DNA of 45,835 nt from JBDHRG01 sp039807445 (lineage in GTDB: Bacteria > Pseudomonadota > Gammaproteobacteria > Competibacterales > Competibacteraceae): NCBI GenBank assembly GCA_039807445.1, contig JBDHRG010000007.1:1-45835 (forward strand), read 5' to 3'. A program made the translations under genes and the position numbers. The notes beneath the pieces were generated by a model. It was given only the letters and a program-made list of their open reading frames with translations, had not been told where the DNA came from and made no database searches. Shown here in pieces: positions 27,790 through 34,283 of this stretch (positions are counted from its first letter, which is position 1; each line of letters begins with the position of its first letter).

Positions 27790-29355
27790 ATGAAGAAGAC
27801 TGCCCTGCTCGCCACGGCGCTGGCCGCCGCGCTGTCGATGGGTCTGTCGACCGCCGAGGCCAAGACCTTCCGCTGGGCGGCGTCGTGGGACGTGCTGTCG
27901 ATGGACCCGCACGCGCTGAACAGCACCAGCTCGATGGCGTTCCTGAACAACGTCTACGAGGCGCTGGTGCGCTTCGACAACGGCATGAAGATCGAGCCGG
28001 CGCTGGCCGAGTCCTGGCAGCAGCTGGACCCGACCACCTGGCGCTTCAAGCTGCGCCAGGGCGTCAAGTTCCACGACGGCCATCCGTTCACCGCCGACGA
28101 CGTGGTGTTCTCGTGGGCGCGCGCCAACACCCCCGGCGGGCTGGTGATGAGCGTGATCGGCGACATCCAGGACATCCGCAAGGTCGACGACTACAGCGTC
28201 GACGTGATCACCAGGGAGCCGTTCCCGATCCTGCTGCGGGTACTGAGCTACCTGTACGTGATGGACAAGGAGTGGTCCGAGGCCAACGGCGCGACCGCCT
28301 CGAGCGACCTCAAGGCCAACCGCGAGAACTTCGCCAACCGCAACGCCAACGGCACCGGGCCGTTCAAGCTCAAGCTCCGCGAGATCGACACGCGCACCGT
28401 GCTCGAGGTCAACCCCGACTGGTGGGACAAGCGCACGCACAACGTCGACGAAGTGGTGTTCACGCCGATCAAGTCCGATGCGACGCGGACCTCGTCGTTG
28501 CTGTCGGGCGCGATCGACGCGATGGTGTCGGTGCCGCTGCAGGACCTGCAGCGCCTCGGCGGCGATCCGAACGTGGTGATCTACCAGGGGCCCGAACTGC
28601 GCACGATCTACATCGGCATGGACGTGGCGCGCGACGAGCTGCTGTATTCGAACGTCAAGGGCAAGAATCCGCTGAAGGATGCGCGCGTGCGCCAGGCGAT
28701 CTACGCGGCGATCGACGCCGAGGCGATCAAGCGTGCGGTGATGCGCGGCAAGTCCTGGCCGACCGGCATCATCCTGTCGCCCTACCTGAGCGGCTTCCCC
28801 GAAGGGCTCGAGGCGCGCCTGCCGACCGACCCCGCGGCGGCGAAGAAGCTGCTGGCCGAGGCGGGCTACGCGGGCGGCTTCAGCATCGGCCTGGCCTGCC
28901 CGAACGACCGCTACGTCTACGACGAGGCGATCTGCCTGGCGGTGACCTCGATGCTGGCCAAGATCGGCATCAAGGTCGAGCCGCAGATCGAGCCGGGCAC
29001 CAAGTGGCTGCAGCGCCTGAACACGCAGGACGTGTCGCTGTTCCTGATGGGGCACGCGGCGCTGCCGACCGCCGACGTCTACAGCACGCTGGTCGAAGCG
29101 CTGTCGGCCGGCGGCGGGCTCAACGCCGGGCGCTGGTCCGACCCCGCCTACGAGGCGCTGCTGCCGCAGATCAAGCGCGAGACCGACGAGACCAAGCGCA
29201 AGGCGCTGATCAAGCAGGCGATGACCATCGTCCGCGAGCAGACCCCGGTGATCCCGCTGCACCAGCAGCCGGTGACCTGGGCGGCGCGCAAGGGGGTGCA
29301 ACTCGAGCAGAACCCGGCCAACCTGCTGCGCGTCTGGCACGTGAACCTGCCGTGA
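27790..29355 (+). CDS. Second ABC substrate-binding protein (family 5)
   Basis: 521 residues with signal peptide MKKTALLATALAAALSMGLS and the family 5 core (VRFDNGMKIEPALAESWQQL, then WRFKLRQGVKFHDGHPFTAD). It is clearly paralogous to the protein at 19372-20958 along its length, including the ending VIPLHQQPVTWAARKG. GAAGGAG precedes ATG 27790. Having two binding proteins for one permease/ATPase set suggests two related substrates or regulation by affinity. Confidence 0.93.
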   Translation: MKKTALLATALAAALSMGLSTAEAKTFRWAASWDVLSMDPHALNSTSSMAFLNNVYEALVRFDNGMKIEPALAESWQQLDPTTWRFKLRQGVKFHDGHPFTADDVVFSWARANTPGGLVMSVIGDIQDIRKVDDYSVDVITREPFPILLRVLSYLYVMDKEWSEANGATASSDLKANRENFANRNANGTGPFKLKLREIDTRTVLEVNPDWWDKRTHNVDEVVFTPIKSDATRTSSLLSGAIDAMVSVPLQDLQRLGGDPNVVIYQGPELRTIYIGMDVARDELLYSNVKGKNPLKDARVRQAIYAAIDAEAIKRAVMRGKSWPTGIILSPYLSGFPEGLEARLPTDPAAAKKLLAEAGYAGGFSIGLACPNDRYVYDEAICLAVTSMLAKIGIKVEPQIEPGTKWLQRLNTQDVSLFLMGHAALPTADVYSTLVEALSAGGGLNAGRWSDPAYEALLPQIKRETDETKRKALIKQAMTIVREQTPVIPLHQQPVTWAARKGVQLEQNPANLLRVWHVNLP

Positions 29356-29388
29356 GGCCATGGGCCGCATCGAACCGCTGATCGTGAA

Positions 29389-29409
29389 CCGGCGCCGCGC
29401 AGGCGCCGG
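29389..29409 (+). terminator. GC-rich hairpin after the second binding protein
   Basis: CCGGCGCC-GCGCA-GGCGCCGG is a perfect 8-bp inverted repeat 34 nt after the stop. It has no T-run, so it may be a weak terminator or a processing and stability element before the secreted amidohydrolase gene. Confidence 0.45.
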
Positions 29410-29500
29410 CATCAGGCGCCCGTCCCCCCGGGGCTCGGCGCCGACCGACGGCCCGCGCCCGCGAGGCGCGCGCCGTCCGCAACCCGAAAGGGGCCGCACC

Positions 29501-30760
29501 ATGTTCCGCAAACCGAGTTTCGTCAAACCGGGCCTCGCTGCCGCCCTCGGCCTCGCGCTGGCGGGCGCTTCGCTCGCCGCCTCGGGCCAGCAGGCCCAGG
29601 CCCCCGCGCCAATCTATTACACCGGCGCGACCCTGATCGACGTGGTCGGTGGCCGCGCGCTCGAGCAAGTCACGCTGGTCGTCGCCGACGGCAAGATCCA
29701 GCGGATCGAAACCAGCCCCGCGACGCCGCCCGCCGGCGCCACCGTCGTCGACCTCAGCGAACGCTTCGTCGCGCCGGGGCTGATCGACGCGCATGTCCAC
29801 ATCGCCACCTTCGACGATGCCCGCCGGGCGCTGCTCTCGGGCGTGACCACCGCCCGGAGCATGGGCGTCAACCACTTCTTCGACGTGGGCTTGCGCGAGC
29901 TGGCCAGAGCCGGCCAGATCGACTCCCCCGAGATCGTCGCCGCCGGCTACCACGTCCGCCCCAGCCCGGCGGAAAACCTGTTCGTCGACAATCCCGAGCT
30001 CGGCAACCTGATCAAGCCGGGAGCCTCCGGCGAGGACGCCGTCCGCCGGCTGGTCAGGACCATGGCCGCCCACGGCGTCAACGTCATCAAGGTGACCGCG
30101 ACCGACCGCGCGGGGCTGCCCGAAACCGATCCGCGCAAGCCGCTGTACGGCGAGGCAGAGCTGCGCGCGCTGGTGGACGAAGCGAACGCCGCCAGGCTGC
30201 CCGTCGCCGCGCACATCCACGGCGCCGAAGGCGGCCATGCCGCGGTCGCGGCCGGGGTGCGCAGCGTCGAGCACGGCACCTACCTGAAGCCCGAGACGCT
30301 GAAGCTGATGGCCGAGCGCGGCACCTACTTCGTGCCGACGATGGCCGTGGTGGTCGACCTGACGCAGCCCGGCGGCGACTACGACAGCCCGATCCTGCAG
30401 ATCCGTGGCCGCCACATGCTGACGCGCATCCGCGAAACCGTGCGCCTGGCGCACCAGCTCGGCGTTCCGCTGGCGGCCGGCACCGACACGACCTACGCCC
30501 CGAACAGCGTGCTGCGCCTGGGCCACGAGCTGATCGAGCTCAACGGCGCCGGGCTGTCGCCGGCCGAGGCATTGCGGGCCGGCACCAGCACCGCCGCCAG
30601 GCTGCTCGGCGTCGACGACCACACCGGGCGCCTCGAAGCGGGCCTCGACGCCGACTTCATCGTCGTCGACCGCAACCCGCTGAACGAGGTCGGCGCGCTC
30701 CAGGACCCGCTGATGGTGGTCAACAACGGCAAGGTGGTGCTGAACCGCAAGAACCTCTGA
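29501..30760 (+). CDS. Exported binuclear amidohydrolase
   Basis: 419 residues with an N-terminal signal peptide (MFRKPSFVKPGLAAALGLAL, ending near ASLAASG). The full binuclear metal set is present: GLIDAHVHIA (HxH), NVIKVTATD (carboxylated Lys), AAHIHGAEG (His), VEHGTYL (His) and GTDTTYAPN (Asp). It belongs to the imidazolonepropionase/prolidase-like periplasmic amidohydrolases, several of which cleave acyl-amino acids or Xaa-Pro dipeptides. Placed after the binding protein, it may process the substrate outside the cytoplasm before uptake. The start at ATG 29501 follows GAAAGGGG. Confidence 0.87.
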   Translation: MFRKPSFVKPGLAAALGLALAGASLAASGQQAQAPAPIYYTGATLIDVVGGRALEQVTLVVADGKIQRIETSPATPPAGATVVDLSERFVAPGLIDAHVHIATFDDARRALLSGVTTARSMGVNHFFDVGLRELARAGQIDSPEIVAAGYHVRPSPAENLFVDNPELGNLIKPGASGEDAVRRLVRTMAAHGVNVIKVTATDRAGLPETDPRKPLYGEAELRALVDEANAARLPVAAHIHGAEGGHAAVAAGVRSVEHGTYLKPETLKLMAERGTYFVPTMAVVVDLTQPGGDYDSPILQIRGRHMLTRIRETVRLAHQLGVPLAAGTDTTYAPNSVLRLGHELIELNGAGLSPAEALRAGTSTAARLLGVDDHTGRLEAGLDADFIVVDRNPLNEVGALQDPLMVVNNGKVVLNRKNL

Positions 30761-30831
30761 ACCGAACGCCGATTCCGGTCGAGTTCCGGAGCCGGCGGAT
30801 CGTGCGCGAGGCGCACGACAGCCAGAGCCGC

Positions 30832-30859
30832 GATCGATCCCCGCGTACGCGGGGGAAGC
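30832..30859 (-). CRISPR. Solitary CRISPR repeat A (type I-E type)
   Basis: 28-nt unit whose core ATCCCCGCGTACGCGGGGGA is identical to repeat B at 31489-31516; the whole unit differs from B by one base (GATCG instead of GGTCG at its left end). It would be transcribed leftward, ending in the handle GATCGATC. No other repeat occurs 61 nt on either side, so no array is left here. A CGTGCGC-GAG-GCGCACG hairpin lies just to the left (30801-30817). Confidence 0.85.
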
Positions 30860-30926
30860 CTTGTAACTTGCCTGCAACTCGCTCACGCTCTTCTTCAGCG
30901 CGGCGAAGGCGCGACTTGACGCCGGT

Positions 30927-31061
30927 GTGCCGTGGGCGGGGGTGGCCGGCTTCGCACTCGGCTACCCGATCATCGCTTTCGGGCCCTACATGCTGGTGCT
31001 GATCCTGCTGGTGGTACTGGTGTACTGCATCCGCGCGCTGCTCGGCGGGCTGCTGCGGTAG
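30927..31061 (+). other. Small membrane-protein frame or gene remnant
   Basis: From GTG 30927 a 44-residue frame reads VPWAGVAGFALGYPIIAFGP, then YMLVLILLVVLVYCIRALLG and a short end, that is one convincing membrane helix. There is no ribosome-binding site and no ATG before the helix. It may therefore be the 3' remnant of a longer gene cut by loss of the CRISPR array, or a short leaderless protein. It is not recognised. Confidence 0.35.
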
Positions 31062-31072
31062 CCCGGACATGC

Positions 31073-31097
31073 GAAGCCCCGCGCTGGGCGGAGCTTC
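31073..31097. terminator. Terminator-like hairpin
   Basis: GAAGCCCCGC and GCGGAGCTTC pair with one mismatch across a 5-nt loop. It lies between the ends of the small frame (plus) and the coiled-coil gene (minus), where a bidirectional terminator would be expected. No T-run follows, so the call is modest. Confidence 0.5.
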
Positions 31098-31119
31098 TCG
31101 GGTTGCCGCCTTTGGCGAA

Positions 31120-31404
31120 CTACAGCAGTTTCACCAGCGCGGCCGTCAGGGCGACGGCTGCGGCAATCATGGTGCCGAGCCGGATCGTCAGGCGCTGTTC
31201 GAGCTGCACCAGCTTGGCGTCGAGGCGCTGCTCGAGGGCGTCGAAGTCCTTGCGCAGCAGTTGCAAGTCGCCCTTGGTCGCCACATCGGCGGCGGCGACG
31301 GCGTCCTTGAGTGCCTCGGATACTGCCTCGGCCTGCTCCGGCGACATGCCGGCCTGCTCCAGCCGGCGGATGAACTTGTGCGTGTCGAACGTCACCGTCG
31401 CCAT
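31120..31404 (-). CDS. DUF1640-like coiled-coil membrane protein
   Basis: 94 residues beginning MATVTFDTHKFIRRLEQAGM. A heptad-rich coiled coil (KGDLQLLRKDFDALEQRLDA, then KLVQLEQRLTIR) is followed by a C-terminal hydrophobic helix (TMIAAAVALTAALVKLL). This is the layout of the DUF1640/CCDC90-like family, often next to mobile or defence genes, with no established bacterial function. AGGAGG lies 8 nt upstream of ATG 31404. It sits exactly between the two surviving CRISPR repeats. Confidence 0.75.
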   Translation of the reverse strand: MATVTFDTHKFIRRLEQAGMSPEQAEAVSEALKDAVAAADVATKGDLQLLRKDFDALEQRLDAKLVQLEQRLTIRLGTMIAAAVALTAALVKLL

Positions 31405-31488
31405 GGTCGAACCTCCTGCGGCCGAAGATAGCACGGTGCTCCGATCAGTCCTCGACGTTATGGAACAGCCGGATCTGCGTCGCATTCG

Positions 31489-31516
31489 GGTCGATCCCCG
31501 CGTACGCGGGGGAAGC
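31489..31516 (-). CRISPR. Solitary CRISPR repeat B next to cas2e
   Basis: 28-nt type I-E repeat: in the transcribed (minus) sense a CCCCCGC/GCGGGG stem around GTAC ends in the handle GATCGACC. It lies 51 nt from the cas2e stop, where a leader and first repeat are expected. The 33 nt beyond it (31456-31488) could be a last spacer, but no second repeat follows at 31428-31455. The array has thus been lost or was never extended. Confidence 0.9.
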
Positions 31517-31567
31517 TCTAGGCGATAAGTCCTTGAAACCTGACTGAACTGACAATGAGCGGCGGTT

Positions 31568-31864
31568 TCAGCCTGAGCGCCGGGTGACGATCAGGTCGTC
31601 CATTTCTACCAGATCGACCGACGGGCTGCCCAAGAGGCGGACGCTCTGGCCGCCGGGCATCGTGGTGTCGGCCCAGACCATGACGATCGACGCCTCCTTC
31701 TCGTAGCCGAACCAGTCCGCCAAGACCTGCCAGATGCGTTCGCGCACGGCCGGCGAGATGCGCGGCGCGCTGTACACGCCCGGCGCCAGCTCCAGCATCG
31801 AGGAGGCGAGGAAGCCGCGCATGCGGTCACTCACGTTCCTCGTCACCACCACCGTCATCGACAC
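31568..31864 (-). CDS. cas2e: CRISPR-associated endoribonuclease Cas2, type I-E
   Basis: 98-residue Cas2e: MSMTVVVTRNVSDRMRGFLA at the start, then APGVYSAPRISPAVRERIWQ and DWFGYEKEASIVMVWADTT. It is full length for the I-E form and would be the structural dimer of the Cas1-Cas2 spacer integrase. GTG 31864 has AAGGAG seven bases upstream; ATG 31858 is an alternative. It overlaps the preceding cas6e/cas1e fusion by 38 nt. As Cas1 is truncated, it probably has no working partner unless one is encoded elsewhere. Confidence 0.93.
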   Translation of the reverse strand: MSMTVVVTRNVSDRMRGFLASSMLELAPGVYSAPRISPAVRERIWQVLADWFGYEKEASIVMVWADTTMPGGQSVRLLGSPSVDLVEMDDLIVTRRSG

Positions 31865-32657
31865 CGAACAGCTCCTTGATGCGATCGATCATCTTCGGGA
31901 TCAGCTTGAAGTGCCGGAACTCGCGTGCCGCCTCGCGCCGCAGCTCGCGTTCCAGGTTGAGCCGGGGCTCGTCGATCACCCGCTTGGCGACCTTGAATGC
32001 CAGCGGTACGGTCGGCTCGGCGCGGTAGAGATCGGTGACATCGAGCGTGAAGGCATTGCTCGAATCCTCGTGGATGAATCCCAGCGGTTGCAGCGCACCG
32101 ACGACGGCCACCGCGACGTCCGCCGCCGCTTCGACGAAGGTCGACGCGTGGTTGATCGCCTGGTTGGACACATCGGCATCGGTAGGGCGCGAGCGGTCGT
32201 AGCGGCGGCCTTCCCAGGGCACGCTGAACTTGTCGGCGAGCAGCTCGCGACCATCGGCCTTGGCGCGGTCGAGCGCGACCAGGAACACGTCACGCTCGCG
32301 CTCGGCCCGGCTCACCGGACAGGCGCGCAGCTCGAAGCCGAGCCGGCGTCCTGTCGTCCACTGCGCCGGCATCGGCTTGCTGGCGGCATCCTCCCAGCGG
32401 CACGCCGACATCGCGCTCGGCGGGGCGAAGTCGTCGGCATGCGCTCGCAGCTCGGCGAGCGGGGCCGGCGCGTAGCCGAGCAGACGCAGTCCGGTGCGGT
32501 GCTCGAGCGCGCGGAACGGCTTGGGGGCGAGCGCACCGAAGGCCGCGGCGAGCCAGGCGTGCAGCGCGTAGCCGGTGTCGTCGATGTTGTCGTGCCCCTG
32601 GCCGTGGGCGAAGCGCAGCAGCCGCTCGGCGTCGAGCGGCAGGTCGATCATGTGCAT
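31827..32657 (-). pseudogene. Chimera: cas6e N-terminal half fused in frame to cas1e C-terminal half
   Basis: The 276-codon frame starts as Cas6e (MHMIDLPLDAERLLRFAHGQ, then DTGYALHAWLAAAFGALAPK) up to about residue 128. From about residue 135 it is Cas1e: FSVPWEGRRYDRS, SNQAINHASTFVEAAADVAV, PLGFIHEDSSNAFTLDVTDL and FKLIPKMIDRIKELFG. The Cas6e part keeps its N-terminal fold and likely catalytic His but lacks the C-terminal RNA-binding half. The Cas1e part keeps the metal His (GFIH) and Asp but lacks the N-terminal domain and the first metal Glu. It therefore looks like an in-frame deletion of roughly 0.8-0.9 kb, and neither activity is expected. GGAGG precedes ATG 32657. Confidence 0.82.
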
Positions 32658-32719
32658 GGCGTCGCCTCCGCGAGCGTGCCTTCGGCGACCAGCCGCCGGC
32701 CGGCGTGCCACTGCGCGCG

Positions 32720-33379
32720 TCAGTCGCGCAGATCGTGGACGGTACGGACCTGGCTGGCGTGCGCGGCGCCGAGCTCCGCCGGCCAGCGGGCGGCCATCCT
32801 GGCGGCGGGCGGGCTGCCCGGGCGCTGGGCGCGCGGCACGCGCGCGAGCGCCTCGAGCACGTCGCGCCCGCTCGCCCGGCCGAGCAGCAACGGCCCCGAC
32901 GGCAGGCAGGTCTTGCGGCCCAGGAGCAGCGGCCGGGCCGGTGCGCGCAGCGCGTGCTCGAGCGCCTCGAGCGTCGGGCCGTCGCCGTCGTGCAGCGCCA
33001 GGGCGAGCGTCATCACGCCGTTGGCCCAGTAGTGGCGCAGGCGCTGATGGGTGCCGTACCTGGCGGCGTCGCCACCGTCGCGGTGCTCGGGCGCGCCGCG
33101 CGTGGTCCAGCCAGGCTCGCGCATCTTCGGCTGACCGAGGTCGACGGTGTGGTAATCGAGCAGCGGTTCGGGCTCGACGTCCCAGCGTGCGGCGAACACC
33201 AGCCGGACCTGCAAGGCCGCCAGGGCATCGGCGTCGCCGTGTTGCCAGCCCAGCGCGTTGGCAAGCAGGCCGGTGAGCATGGCCGTGCCGGGGAAGCGGT
33301 CGGTGACGTTGTGCTGGTCGACGATCACGCCGCCGAAGCTCATCAAGAGCGCGTCGAAGCGCAGGACGAGCACCTCCAT
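32720..33379 (-). CDS. cas5e: Cascade subunit Cas5e (CasD)
   Basis: 219 residues with Cas5e features: MEVLVLRFDALLMSFGGVIV, DQHNVTDRFPGTAMLTGLLA, the PLLDYHTVDLGQP segment and RPLLLGRKTCLPSGPLLLG. Cas5e caps the crRNA 5' handle in the Cascade surveillance complex. Its length is in the normal range and no disruption is seen. ATG 33379 overlaps the stop of the cas7e remnant (ATGA). It is the only Cascade backbone subunit that appears whole here. Confidence 0.9.
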   Translation of the reverse strand: MEVLVLRFDALLMSFGGVIVDQHNVTDRFPGTAMLTGLLANALGWQHGDADALAALQVRLVFAARWDVEPEPLLDYHTVDLGQPKMREPGWTTRGAPEHRDGGDAARYGTHQRLRHYWANGVMTLALALHDGDGPTLEALEHALRAPARPLLLGRKTCLPSGPLLLGRASGRDVLEALARVPRAQRPGSPPAARMAARWPAELGAAHASQVRTVHDLRD

Positions 33380-33831
33380 CAGCGTGCCCCGAACACCGCG
33401 TCGAGCGCGGCGCGGACGGTGTCGGCCAGCGGTGCCCGCTGTGCCTCGGCGAGCCGAGCGGTGTCGCCCAGCGCGGCGACGAAGCGCAGCTCGCCGTGAC
33501 CGTACATCGCGTCGAGCGCGGCCAGGTGTTCGCCGAACGCGTCGACCGCCTGCTGCAGCGGGTCGCCGCTCGGGCGCAGCGCCCTCAGGTAGGCGTTGGC
33601 GAGCGTGCGCGGCTGGCCGCGGCCGGCTTCGAGCAGCACGCAGCCGGCGCGGGCATAGGGGGCGGTGGCACCGAGCTTGGCGCCGGGGCTGACGGTGGCG
33701 ATGGCCTCGATCAGCGCCGTCAACACATCGCGGGCGTCGGCGAGCGTCTCGGCCGGTTGCTCGGCCCAGCCCTCGCGGGCGCAGCCGCTCAGGTTGGAAA
33801 CCAGCAGCGGCACGTCGACGACCACGTAGCT
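33379..33831 (-). pseudogene. C-terminal remnant of cas7e (CasC)
   Basis: The frame begins abruptly with SYVVVDVPLLVSNLSG and continues with IATVSPGAKLGATAPYARAG and QPRTLANAYLRAL. This is the last roughly 150 residues of the Cas7e backbone protein, normally about 350. The first roughly 200 residues are missing and the sequence upstream is cse1. GTG 33825 could start a 148-residue product, but it would lack much of the crRNA-binding palm. Cse2 has been lost with it. Confidence 0.82.
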
Positions 33832-34283
33832 TCGGCGTCGGCGCCGCCACCGCGGGCAGCCTTGAGGTCGTGGTTCTTGGCGGTCTGGAGCACGTCGAGC
33901 GCGTCGGGGGTGGCCACCTTGGGCTTGAAGCTCTCGAGGGCCGCCTCGTCCGGCAGCGGCGCCTGCATGAACGCAGGCCGGGTGACATCCGCCACCACCA
34001 GCGTCCAGGCGCAGTCGTCGTCGCGGCCGGCGAGGCGGCCGAGGCTGTCGCGCCAGAAGGCGGCCGCCTGCGCCGGAGCGTCGCGGCCCTCGCGCGCCAG
34101 CACGGCGCCGGCGAGGTAGCAGAGGAAGATGTGGAAGGCGTCTTCCTGGTGGCGTTGCAGCCCCGGCAGGGCGTCGATGCGGTCGACGCCGAGCGCTTCC
34201 AGCAGCCCGGGCAGGCTCAGGCGGACTTCGCCGTCCGGCGCCAGTGCCCGGAAGACCGGGTCAACGAGCAGGTTCGAATCCAT
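33789..34283 (-). pseudogene. N-terminal remnant of cse1/cas8e (CasA)
   Basis: It begins like Cse1 (MDSNLLVDPVFRALAPDGEV, LPGLQRHQEDAFHIFLCYLA) and includes DALDVLQTAKNHDLKAARG. After about residue 145 it breaks off into an out-of-frame tail (TWSSTCRCWFPT) that is really cas7e DNA read in another frame. Cse1 is normally about 500 residues, so two thirds, including the PAM-reading and four-helix parts, are gone. It starts at ATG 34283, overlapping the cas3 end by 23 nt as in intact I-E operons. The junction lies near 33830-33845. Confidence 0.82.

Noticed and set aside
29360..29500. Extended N-terminus of the exported amidohydrolase
   Set aside because: The extension is Arg/Pro-rich, spans a hairpin and would bury the clear signal peptide that starts at ATG 29501.
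30860..31488. A hidden CRISPR array between repeats A and B
   Set aside because: No further copy of the stem-loop occurs at 61-nt steps, and most of the interval is a coiled-coil gene with its own ribosome-binding site.
31827..32657. A natural, functional Cas6-Cas1 fusion as in type III RT-Cas1 systems
   Set aside because: Both halves lack conserved parts, the reverse transcriptase is absent, and the neighbouring genes are type I-E. A deletion explains it better.
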